This document shows, one piece after another, positions 49,501 to 58,800 of a stretch of DNA of 64,000 nt. Each line of letters opens with the position of its first letter. Positions within the stretch are counted from its first letter, which is position 1. The notes beneath the pieces were generated by a model, which searched no databases, was not told where the DNA came from, and saw only the letters and a program-made list of their open reading frames with translations. Source of the stretch: a virus; the IMG/VR virus record IMGVR_UViG_3300025853_000041, positions 1-64,000 of that record; one strand, given 5' to 3'. The translations under genes and the position numbers were made by a program.

Positions 49501-52434
49501 GGTTCATCCTTATTTGTTTCATCAGGTATCAGAAGAGATGCTTTGGTAAGAGCTTATTATGATGAGTATGATAAAGGACTTAGAGAAACTTTATTAGATG
49601 ATTGGATAAACTATGAGTATATTGATTTACCTTGTGATAGAGGTGGGAGCAATAAGTGTCATACCCCTGAAGATGATGAGATAGAGTGGGCTGCTGACTG
49701 TGTAACAGACATGTGGTTTGAATCTCAGGTTAACATATCTTTAAGATATGGAATGAGTTCAAGACCTTCTACATTCTTAGCTGCTCCAGGTAAAATAGAA
49801 TCTGGAAATGATTTCTTAGAACGACACTATGAACATTTTGATATCTATAAACAAAGAGATGTATCTATTTATCCTTTTACAAAATTAGATTCTCATATAA
49901 TGGAGAAACTTATAACATTCAATCCTGAAAGAGAAGACAGTAAAGAGTATATAGGACACCCATTAGGAGAGTGGTATAAGATAAACCCTGATTATAAAAG
50001 AACTAACAAAGAGAAAGTGTTTTTTCACTTACCTCTTGAATATGACTGTTGTTCAGAGTGCCAAGAAGATTTTCCTCATAGGATTAATTACTCACAACAA
50101 TCTTATCAAGAAGAACTTACTGATAATTTTAGAGTGTTTTTACCTAATAATTATAGAGACATAGAGGGAGAGACAGGGCAAATTACAGATTTGTTCAGAA
50201 TTAAAAATAATATATACATACACACTGAAGAAGGATTGTGGCACCAACCTCAAAACTTTCAAGAGAGAGTTACTGGAGATATTGTATCCTTTCTTGGTAC
50301 AGGAGAATATTTTAGTACTCCTCCAAGAAAAATATTAGATGATAATAAAGCATCAGGTGGTTCAAGGCATAAAGATGCAACTATTAAAACTAAACATGGT
50401 GTATTCTTTCCTTCTGAAAATGAAGGGAAAGTATATGTTTTTGATGGTAATGAGTTGAAACCTATTAGTGACCTGGGACTCAACTCCTGGTTCTCTGAAA
50501 ATGGTAAAATTCAATTGCTTTCAGATTATTATGAGACTACTGGAAGACCTTATCCTTATGATAGTAATCCTTCTAATGTAGCAGGAGTAGGGTATGTAGC
50601 AGTTTATGATAGTTTAAAGGAAAGATATATTCTTACAAAACAAGACAGAATTCTTGCTGATACAATCACAGGAGACACTGAGATATGTGTAGATAACAAT
50701 GGTAATACAATTTTGATAGCAGACTATCAAGCAACTATTGATACTTATGAAGGTAATGGATGGACATTTTTAGGTCTTGAAAACTGTCAACTAAAATTTG
50801 AAAAAATTACTTATACAACTGAAACAATAACAGGAGAAGTAACAGCAGAAGAACCTTTACCTAATGATGTAGATATTCATGTATTCTATGATACTTCAGG
50901 TTCTTTTGATGCAGCAGGGTTAGCTCAGTTACATGCAACTGTTGATGCTTGGGTAGCTAATTATGGTGCTAGTAATCCTGATTGGATTGGTAATGTATAT
51001 GAATATGATGATGCTACTGAGCAATGGCTTAAGTATGCTGACATTATGGAGAGCACTACATACTTTGGTCAAGACCTTAGTACTAAGAATGTGCTAGTTG
51101 TTTCATTTTGTAATGAAGCTCAGGGAACTCAGGGTGATGGACCTTACCATGGAGTAGGACCAGTTGACAATCCTCTACCTGCTGTGGAAGCAACTTTTAC
51201 TGCTGACTATAATAATTTTACAGAAATTACATACCCTAAGTACTTATCCTTTATAGGTATTCATTATCCTGTTGTATTTGGACCAGGTACTCCATCTAGT
51301 GATTTAACTAGTTCAAGAAACTTTGTATTACATTCATTAGCAGCATTAAAAGGAGTTCCTTATACTTTAGCTGAAGTAAATGCTTTAAGTGAGAATTTAG
51401 GTTTTGATACTGGAGAATGGGCAACTTTAAAAGCTTCTTTACAAGGGGCTAATCCTTATCCTAACAATGGTTTAGAAAATTTTGGTTGGCTGGTACAGGA
51501 AGATAGATATGTCTCAGCAGCAGGCAGTATAATCACTCCTGCACAGTTTCAAGAGGACATCACAGCTCTATTAGAAGGAAGTAATACTACAACAGTTACA
51601 GAAACTGTGGTAGAGGTTCAAGTTCCTGTTCTTAATACAGAATTTGTATCTGGAGTTGTAGGAGACATAACTAAAGCTGATAATTCGTGGACTATGAGTT
51701 TCAACTTAAAGAAAAGTTCTTGGACTTCTTGGCACTCCTATATACCAAACTTCTTTATGCATATTGCAGATAAATTTTGGAGTTGGAAAATTGGTAAGAA
51801 GGCAACAGAGAAAGTTGCAGAAGAACAAAATGTATTTTGGAAGCATAATAAGAAAGGACATTATCAAAATTTCTATGGAGAAAGACATCCTTTTACAGTA
51901 GAGTATGTGTCTATGGAAGATAAACTCAAAACAAAAATTACAGATGATATTCTTTTATATACTGAAGCAAGGAAATATAATTCTGCTATGAAGCAATATT
52001 TTGACCAAAAAGATGTCACTTTTAATAAGGCTATTTTCTATAATTCAAGTCAATGTACTGGAGAGGTTACGTTAAAAGTTAAAGATGGACCTTCATTAGA
52101 CGATAAAAATTATCTTCTTGACCAGGTAATTGATATCTCTGCAGGCACTATTATTATTGATAAAAATGAAAGAGACTGGTCTATAAACGACTTAAGAGAT
52201 ATAAGAGTAGATATTGACCAACCTATATGGGATGCTGATATAATGTCACGCCAATCTGAATATTATACAGATAAAATATTAAATGTTTCATCTTTGGATG
52301 AAAATAAAGATTGGACTGAATTAGAAAGTTTAAGGGATAAATATTTGGTAGTTAGATTAATATTTGATACTTTTGACGATGTCAAGTTGATATTGAACTA
52401 TTCCATTGATTCTCAGACAGATTCCCAAAGGTAA
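46594..52434 (+). CDS. Nozzle (muzzle) protein, 1946 aa, with VWA-like insertion
   Basis: The largest complete gene. The N-terminus (GIGLHLDSAIVERPKGTYRYALNAV) and the many beta strands match the beta-propeller nozzle proteins at the tail tip of crAss-like phages. Three features stand out. Residues 937-976 are a hydrophobic, Gly-rich stretch (two possible membrane helices) in an otherwise polar protein. Residues about 1425-1640 contain IHVFYDTSGSF (1429-1438) with a DxSxS metal site and LVVSFCNEAQG, like a von Willebrand A domain. Residues after 1650 resume the propeller. It probably forms the gate for DNA exit. Ring protein 2 lies upstream. Confidence 0.78.
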   Translation: MAKKITETGIGLHLDSAIVERPKGTYRYALNAVMETDLGDISLLSNEESNEPCAYLPQGYTPLGKVYIGDNRTAIFSKSADGLLDEIGILDNACTYTTHVNGDLGFSINHQIDATYRLRRGCETTIYWVDGKNNKPMYYVFEKPQQFKDGAGDWLKTKFELQRSYRKVPKFEDVILQNSGGALPPGSYNIAVQYLDENLNPTEWIATSEVIICYGDDTTEAYLEIEGEINIAEGADVEDYRTFGDTDKSIKVVMDNLDETFLYYRLAFIGANNGSGQINEIHFTEKLPTQNNIFIYTGTNFETEGTLEEIAEFNSIIESAGSIEQADNILILGNTQGKQINYCNLQRYASRINTDLVTKKVFTNQMVDEANPKYPTARFNGVGYQPGEIYSLGVVYVFGDGTQTPVYHIPGKNPTILDSGLNNVSQDFVFAPGENVYPMSPDNESLNSVYSDNDTCSNSDYWGTDSIGDALKFSKVRHHRFPKRSELGIDFVNVETVIGGDTTFYQVSLNITGNLVTNWICDEAGVTAGTCSVVGEQVPMPTFQARVTFDVDGVTDYLIVNINPSDYIESGLTTAINITEYSDYYTTPLITITNIEESLDDGTSASIGVSSGTGDAEHGLLSYQAASGTAVFTAETKIYSTQIYGLKFSNIELPPTSVTNGEKIIGYYIVRNERTEEEKTILDTAVLTPSTINEKYIAHGLLYPEFGTLDRKISDRVFGLISPEFLFEGKKYPEFTSLKQEGRFSVIDRLKSKSRYLDITDGSSYDSSVHKSGGGKDKDGWSIKAITRDNITEFEKVYDDFNLVQDDVEDIFYLDALQSRDIEDDSFSVFNIAGDNKVGILQLKEDTSAVIDNTLPYVYLERPIADSYSTFRSLPYYKVSQNLHEFYLADGETYDPASAEATLFNGDTYITALRYLNTVWWDNRVAKRAGRTSVWDYIIGAILLVIGTILLIFGGSGALVIGAGIAIIGGSSLFVSSGIRRDALVRAYYDEYDKGLRETLLDDWINYEYIDLPCDRGGSNKCHTPEDDEIEWAADCVTDMWFESQVNISLRYGMSSRPSTFLAAPGKIESGNDFLERHYEHFDIYKQRDVSIYPFTKLDSHIMEKLITFNPEREDSKEYIGHPLGEWYKINPDYKRTNKEKVFFHLPLEYDCCSECQEDFPHRINYSQQSYQEELTDNFRVFLPNNYRDIEGETGQITDLFRIKNNIYIHTEEGLWHQPQNFQERVTGDIVSFLGTGEYFSTPPRKILDDNKASGGSRHKDATIKTKHGVFFPSENEGKVYVFDGNELKPISDLGLNSWFSENGKIQLLSDYYETTGRPYPYDSNPSNVAGVGYVAVYDSLKERYILTKQDRILADTITGDTEICVDNNGNTILIADYQATIDTYEGNGWTFLGLENCQLKFEKITYTTETITGEVTAEEPLPNDVDIHVFYDTSGSFDAAGLAQLHATVDAWVANYGASNPDWIGNVYEYDDATEQWLKYADIMESTTYFGQDLSTKNVLVVSFCNEAQGTQGDGPYHGVGPVDNPLPAVEATFTADYNNFTEITYPKYLSFIGIHYPVVFGPGTPSSDLTSSRNFVLHSLAALKGVPYTLAEVNALSENLGFDTGEWATLKASLQGANPYPNNGLENFGWLVQEDRYVSAAGSIITPAQFQEDITALLEGSNTTTVTETVVEVQVPVLNTEFVSGVVGDITKADNSWTMSFNLKKSSWTSWHSYIPNFFMHIADKFWSWKIGKKATEKVAEEQNVFWKHNKKGHYQNFYGERHPFTVEYVSMEDKLKTKITDDILLYTEARKYNSAMKQYFDQKDVTFNKAIFYNSSQCTGEVTLKVKDGPSLDDKNYLLDQVIDISAGTIIIDKNERDWSINDLRDIRVDIDQPIWDADIMSRQSEYYTDKILNVSSLDENKDWTELESLRDKYLVVRLIFDTFDDVKLILNYSIDSQTDSQR

Positions 52435-52462
52435 AGTTTTAAATTAATTAATTAAGATAAAT

Positions 52463-53974
52463 ATGAAAAAGAAAAAAGTTAAGAAATATCAATTGGGAAC
52501 AGGAAAAAATGGTGTTGTAAGACATTATATTGAAAGTCCTGCTGAAACTATGGTAGAAAATGATATCATGATGGCAAAAGCAAAAGCTGAAGCTGCTGAC
52601 AATCAGTGGGCTAAAGGTTTAGACTTGTTTGGGAATATGGCAATCCAATATGGAATGTCTCAAGCAGGAGGCTTAGGTGGTGTTGGACAAGGAATAGGAG
52701 AAGGAATGGGAAATATATTTGGAGGAAACAACACAAAAGGTATGATGGAAATACCAGGAGCAGTGGTTAGTAGAGCAGCTTTTGGAGGAACAGCAGGAGA
52801 AGTGCCAGTGGAAGTTGAAGGAGATGAGGTAGCAGAGTTGCCTGATGGTGGACTAATTGATTTTGAAGGTCCTTCACATGAAGATGGTGGTATAAATACA
52901 AATTTACCAGAAGGAACAGATATTTTTTCTAAGAGGATTAAAGTGAGTGGAAAAACAATGGCTGAGAGAAGATTAGCCAGAATGAAGAAGGAAAAAACTT
53001 TAACAGACCTATTAAAAGGGTCAAATTCTCATGATGTGGTTCTTAATCAAACTCTAAAAAGAACACAAGAAAACAACGCTATGGAACAAGAAAAAGATAA
53101 AAGATTACAACATGTGGTAAAACTATTACATGGAATGACAACTGCTAAAGTCAACCCAGGAACCCCTCAAGAAGCTAGTTTTGGTACATTCTTTAAAGGA
53201 CTTTTTGGTGATTCAGAAACAGGAGAAAAAGGAAGTCTGAATTTCACAGGAGGAGATTTAGTAGGTTTGGCTGGTACATTGTATTCAGCATTTGAACCTA
53301 TGAAAAACACACAAGAACAAAGAGCAGGAGATACTCCTAATATAAATGCTTTTAAAGATTTTGGTGTGGACGCTTTAGATACAATGGAGTCAGCAAAAAG
53401 TTATATAGGAAGTGTACAAGATAATGCTTTACAAGATATTGAATCTAGTAGAACTAAAGCTACTCTACAAAACAGACAATCAGCAAGAGGTGTAAATGTT
53501 ATGAGAGCATTAGACACAGCTACTCAACTTAATGCTGACAAAGCAAAAGGGGATATCTATGATAAGTTTGCCACACAAATGATGAACATGCTTACAAGAC
53601 AAGCAGGTTTAGAGAATGAGCAAGATTTACAAGTAATGACAGGAGAGCAAACTAGAGATGATGCTGATAGACGAGACAGAGATAATTACTACTCTCAATT
53701 AGCTAAAGATATTGCAAGTAAAGGACAAGGCATTCAACAAGCAGGAAAAATGCTTAATCAAAATAAAGCAAATACTGTTTCTGAAAATTTACTTAATCAA
53801 ACTTCAAAAAATTATAGAGTTGATAGTAATGGTAATATCCTTCTTAAAAGTGGAGATAGAGAAATGAGTGTAGAAGAAAGTTTAGCTTATGCACAATCAT
53901 TAGGTTTTAAGACAGTAGAAGCATACCTTGAAAGTCTTTTACCTGGTGCAACAACTGAAAAAACAACTGATTAA
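52463..53974 (+). CDS. Cargo/ejection protein 1, 503 aa
   Basis: A basic start (MKKKKVKKYQLG), a Gly-rich region (SQAGGLGGVGQGIGEGMGNIFGG) that could be membrane-active, then VPVEVEGDEVAELPDGG and GPSHEDGGINTNLPEGTDIF, a block that I recall from crAss-like virion proteins. The C-terminal half is helical, charged and polar. Location behind the nozzle gene agrees with proteins packed in the capsid and ejected with the DNA. Function is inferred from place. Confidence 0.6.
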   Translation: MKKKKVKKYQLGTGKNGVVRHYIESPAETMVENDIMMAKAKAEAADNQWAKGLDLFGNMAIQYGMSQAGGLGGVGQGIGEGMGNIFGGNNTKGMMEIPGAVVSRAAFGGTAGEVPVEVEGDEVAELPDGGLIDFEGPSHEDGGINTNLPEGTDIFSKRIKVSGKTMAERRLARMKKEKTLTDLLKGSNSHDVVLNQTLKRTQENNAMEQEKDKRLQHVVKLLHGMTTAKVNPGTPQEASFGTFFKGLFGDSETGEKGSLNFTGGDLVGLAGTLYSAFEPMKNTQEQRAGDTPNINAFKDFGVDALDTMESAKSYIGSVQDNALQDIESSRTKATLQNRQSARGVNVMRALDTATQLNADKAKGDIYDKFATQMMNMLTRQAGLENEQDLQVMTGEQTRDDADRRDRDNYYSQLAKDIASKGQGIQQAGKMLNQNKANTVSENLLNQTSKNYRVDSNGNILLKSGDREMSVEESLAYAQSLGFKTVEAYLESLLPGATTEKTTD

Positions 53975-53976
53975 TT

Positions 53977-55833
53977 ATGGGAAGATACTATGAAACTGCT
54001 AAACCTACCTTTGTAGATGATATTATTTACAAAGCACCTTATGAACTAATTGCAAGAGCTTTACAAACTAAAGACCTACAAGTAGAACAAGATAATGCTA
54101 CCATTGATGAATTTGATGTGTTAGGTGAAGATAAAAAATATACTGAGAAAGACAAAGAGAAAAGAAATGCTATTCTCAATGAATATAGAGCAGAGGCTGA
54201 TAAAATAGCTCAGCAAATTCAAGCTAACCCTCAGCATAGAAGTGCTTATATGAGGCAAATTGATGCTGCTAAAAGAAAGTTTGAAAAAGAAATTAGCACT
54301 GGATTCTTAGAGGCTGCAGACAGAAATTATAGTTTACGAGAAGCTGAAAGAAAGAAAATAGAGGCTAGAACTGATATAGGTGCAGAACAAAAAGCTGTTG
54401 CCCTTGCTCAATTGGACCACCTATTTAAAGGGTCTGATGCTGAGGAAGACAATGTTTATCAAGAAGGTATGCATATATATGAGAAGTTAGATGAAGAGAA
54501 ATTCATTAAAGATAAGAAAGCTGTAATCACAGCTAACTCTATAAAAACAAAAACTAATAGAACTGATGGTTGGTATTTTACAACTGATACAGGAGACAGA
54601 AAATTTATTGAGGAGGATAAACTAGACGATATCTTTGAAAATTCTACTGGTGTAGGTAAATGGGAGAAAGCTTTGTTGCAAAGACTAGATTGGCAAGTTG
54701 ACCAAGGAGTTATTACACCTGAAGAAAGAGATAGAACTTTCTATGAATCAAGAGAAACATTTAAACAAGATTTTATTAAGTCTTTAGAATTTGAACAAAA
54801 AGATACAGCAGAAAATATTTTATCCAAAGATGGTACTGCTGCTCAAAGACAAAGTCTTTCTATGGCTTGGGGTAGATATAATAAAGAAATGGATGAAATA
54901 GAAGATACAGGACAAGTTACTATTGATAGAGATATGATTCCTGTGCCTGAAGAAAATAAAACTGAAACTGATATGGAAGCTACTGCCTATAATGCTTCAG
55001 CTAAAAACTTTAAAAACTCTATTAGAGAAAGATTATTGGCTTCAGGTAATTTTACTACTGAAGTTCCTGTAAGTGGGGATGCACCTCAAACTGAAGCTGC
55101 AACTGCAGGTGTACAGACAGATGAAGAAGCTCTTAATGCAGCAGTAGAGGCTGAGTATAAAGAGACTCTTGACATTTTAGCATTACCTTTAGAGCAAAGA
55201 CGAGATGCTACTAAAAGTATGATTGAAAATGGATACTTACCTTCAGAAATTAATAATCTGATTAACTTTGCTGAGAACAAAAAAGAAGTATATGATGCTG
55301 CTGTTATGACCAGTAAAGAAAAGAAAACATTTAAAGAAGATACTTATAGTCTTATTCCTCCTACTTTAGTGGGACAGGTTACTTTACCTGATGGAACAGT
55401 CAAGAATATGACTAAAGCTGAATTTGAAAAAACAGCAGAGACTTTAATACCTACTAAAAAGACAGTAGAAAAACCTTTATTTGTAGTATCAAATGGAGAG
55501 AAAATTGCTGCTTGGAAAAGCTCCTCAGGTAACTTAATTAAAATTAGAACAGTAGATGGAGAAGATGTTCCTTTATCTGAATATGACCCTAATGGAGAGT
55601 ATGAAGCAGGTAAAAAAGCAGGTACAGAAAAAGCCACAGAAGTTGTTGGAGTTCAAGAAGACTTTGATATTAATAAAATGAGTCTTTCAACAACCAAAAA
55701 ATACAAATCAAATAGTCCACTACAAAGAAAAACTGAGAACCAAAAACTCAACATTCATGTAACAACCTCTGAAGGTCCTATGGTATTTAGAATCAACAGA
55801 ACTAAAGAGGGAGATTACACATCAATAAAATAA
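53977..55833 (+). CDS. Cargo/ejection protein 2, 618 aa
   Basis: The product is acidic, helical and rich in Glu, Asp and Lys. It contains long coiled-coil-like helices (residues 20-160). The first residues (YYETAKPTFVDDIIYKAPYELI) recall the start of ejected virion proteins in crAss-like phages. No enzymatic motif. It lies between cargo protein 1 (2-nt gap) and the giant ORF (7-nt gap). Confidence 0.58.
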   Translation: MGRYYETAKPTFVDDIIYKAPYELIARALQTKDLQVEQDNATIDEFDVLGEDKKYTEKDKEKRNAILNEYRAEADKIAQQIQANPQHRSAYMRQIDAAKRKFEKEISTGFLEAADRNYSLREAERKKIEARTDIGAEQKAVALAQLDHLFKGSDAEEDNVYQEGMHIYEKLDEEKFIKDKKAVITANSIKTKTNRTDGWYFTTDTGDRKFIEEDKLDDIFENSTGVGKWEKALLQRLDWQVDQGVITPEERDRTFYESRETFKQDFIKSLEFEQKDTAENILSKDGTAAQRQSLSMAWGRYNKEMDEIEDTGQVTIDRDMIPVPEENKTETDMEATAYNASAKNFKNSIRERLLASGNFTTEVPVSGDAPQTEAATAGVQTDEEALNAAVEAEYKETLDILALPLEQRRDATKSMIENGYLPSEINNLINFAENKKEVYDAAVMTSKEKKTFKEDTYSLIPPTLVGQVTLPDGTVKNMTKAEFEKTAETLIPTKKTVEKPLFVVSNGEKIAAWKSSSGNLIKIRTVDGEDVPLSEYDPNGEYEAGKKAGTEKATEVVGVQEDFDINKMSLSTTKKYKSNSPLQRKTENQKLNIHVTTSEGPMVFRINRTKEGDYTSIK

Positions 55834-55840
55834 AAAATTT

Positions 55841-58800
55841 ATGAACGAAGAAGATATCTTACAACTCAAATTAGCTGGGTACATAGTAGAGAATGGGAAT
55901 ATATTAAGTCCTGAAGGTCAGTTTTTATCTAACGTAGAAGTTAATGGTAAAGCTTACAATTCTCTTGATTCAGAAGAAGATTATAATTATCTTAAAGAAG
56001 CTGAAGAAACTATTTTATCAGATAGAACTGCTGCTGAAGAAGCCAAAAATCAACAAAAAGAAAAGATTACTCAATATGAAGCAAATCCTTTAATTTTTGC
56101 TGACCTTGATGATGTGTCTGATGAGGTGTTTACTGAATATATGGACAAAAAGGCTGAAGATAATGAGCCTGGAGCCTATATGCTTAAAGATGATTTGATT
56201 GCTGAAAAGAAATCAGAAGCTATTCAAGAGGACCTAGTTAATAATTTAGAGACAGGTGAGCCATTAAGTACAAACACAATCTTCACTGAAATTCAAAAAG
56301 ATACTATGTTTCAAGACAAAGGTATTAATTTTGATATTTTAAAAGAAGTATTACCTACTGAGAATAGAATAAAAGAAATTGAAAACGTAGATGAAGATGT
56401 GGACACTATACTAAAAGGTGTCACATCTGAAAAAAAGGATAAAGATAGAAATATTTTTAGCAAGTTAGGAGATTGGATGTGGGATGGCATATATAGTGGT
56501 ATTGCTGCATTGACTCCTGATGGTGTTGGAATGGATGATAAAGACCTTAAAAAAGAGTATGTTGGGTTAAATGAAAAAAGAAAAAATCTTTTAAAACCTG
56601 AGATTGCTAAAATAAGTAATGTCTTAAAAGAAGAATTAGATTTTTACAATAAAGACTATGAAGAAAATTATTCCAATGCTGGTGCTCTATTTGGTAGAGA
56701 AGACCAAGATATTAATAATTATGTTAGACGACAATTACAATCTAAAATAAATTATTTAGACTCTTTTGTTGATGATGCAAATGTTTATAACTTAATCAGT
56801 GAAGAATTTTTAACTGATGTGGGAACACTTGGGTTAAGAGATGCTCATGATGCTGTTAAGTATCGTGCCCATTTAATAGGTAAACTAGAGAATGGAGAAG
56901 AACTAACACCTACTGAACAAAGAGCTGTTGAGAATCTAGGAAGAATAGATTTATTGGGTGGTTTAGATTTAGAACAAAGTACATTATATAATTTAACTTA
57001 TGGTGCAGGACATTCTGTATCTTATTTAGCTGGTGGTGTCTTTGGTAGAATGGCTGGTAAAGTTGTTGGTAAAGGCATTGCCAAAGGTGTTACAGGAGCT
57101 GTTGGGTCTAACTTTGCAAGTAAATTAGCCACTGCAGGTGGTAAGCAAGTTGTAAAAGAGTCTATTGGAAGAACAGTAGGTTTAGTAGGAGATATTGCAA
57201 CTCAAGCTACACTACATACTTCTAATTTAGCAAATACTATTGACAATTATTATGGAACAGTTCATATGGGCTTTGATGAAGATGGTAATAAAGTTCTAGA
57301 AACAGATAGAATGCAATATGAATCTGTTCAAAGAGATATAACTTTATATGAAGATGCATTAAATAGTGGACTTGTTCCTGAAGACCAACTAGAAGCAACA
57401 AAAAGTAATCTAAAATACCTAAAACAAATGTTTAGTGAGATGAAAGAGCCTCAAACAGTTGGAGGTGCTCTGGCTAAATCTTGGACAGGCAACTTTGTTG
57501 AATCTGCTTCAGAGGTGGCAACTCTTAATGTTCTTAAAGGTATTCCTAATAACCTTGTAACTAGAAAACTAACTGAAGGACTTAGAAAAACACCTACTTG
57601 GAAAAATTTAGTTTCAAAGACAAAATCTTTCACAGCAGGACCTACTAATATTCTAAATAAAATAAATAAGCCTTTCCCTAAAACTATGGAAGCTTTGAAC
57701 AGCTTCTCTGGGAATAGATTAGGAAATGTCACTATTGGTGGCAACTTAGAAGAGGCATTAGAAGAAGTTGCAGTACAGGTAGTCCCAGTTTGGGGAGAAA
57801 CTGACAAAGAAGCTGCAGCAAGAAAAGATGAACTACTTCATGGAAGTTTCTATTTCAATGTTTTAGCTCAAGCTCCACTACAAAAAATAATTATGAGCCC
57901 TGTTGGTACTGCCATCAGAGGTAAAAATTATATAAATAGGAAATTAGATGCAGATTACAGACAAACTAAAAAGAATTTCAATGAGTTAATGAAAGACTTA
58001 CAAAAAGGAGGTCTTGAAAAAGAAGAGTTTGATGAAATACTAATGGCTGCAGGAAGTGGAAACTTTAGCCAACTAGAATATAAGAACAAGATTAAGGAGT
58101 TAGATGAAAGAGGTGAAACTGTACAAGCTAATAAGATTCGAGAAAATAGAATCTTTAATGCAGCTTTTATGGCAATGAAACATGGTAAAGGCAAAGAGTT
58201 CATTTCTGCTTTAGAAAAATCTTTAGCTAAGCAACAAGCACCAACTACAATTCCTACACAAAAAGAGGCAGCTACTATTGCTGCAACTATACAGGCTATT
58301 ACTGAAGCAAAAGCTGTTCAAAAAAGTATGAAAAAAGTTGAAGGGCTACCTAATGCTGAATTTATTTTGAACTTAGAATATAATAAAAGAAACTTAGAAA
58401 AGAATAAAGAAGGTATTAGAGCAGAATTGTCTGCTATTGATGCTTCTGAGTTACTAAGTGATGAGCAGAAAGAAGGGCAAAGACTTATGTGGGATGGTCT
58501 TATGGAAGATACAGAAAAAGGTCTTAGGGTTTTAAATAAAAAGATAGAAGGTGAAAAATCACCTACAAAAATAAAAAGATATAAGGATGAGGCTTCTATG
58601 ATGGTGTTTGCAAAACGTCATTTAGAACAACAGAAAAAAGAAGGAGTAGAACAAATGAGCTTAGAGACAGCAATAGAAGAAGCTTATGGTAAGTCTATTT
58701 CTAATTCGAGTAAGAAGAAAGTCCTTAAAACAATGGAAGCAGTAGAAATACTACAAATAGCTCAACAAGAAGCTAAAGAAAAAGCTGCTCCAATAGTAGA

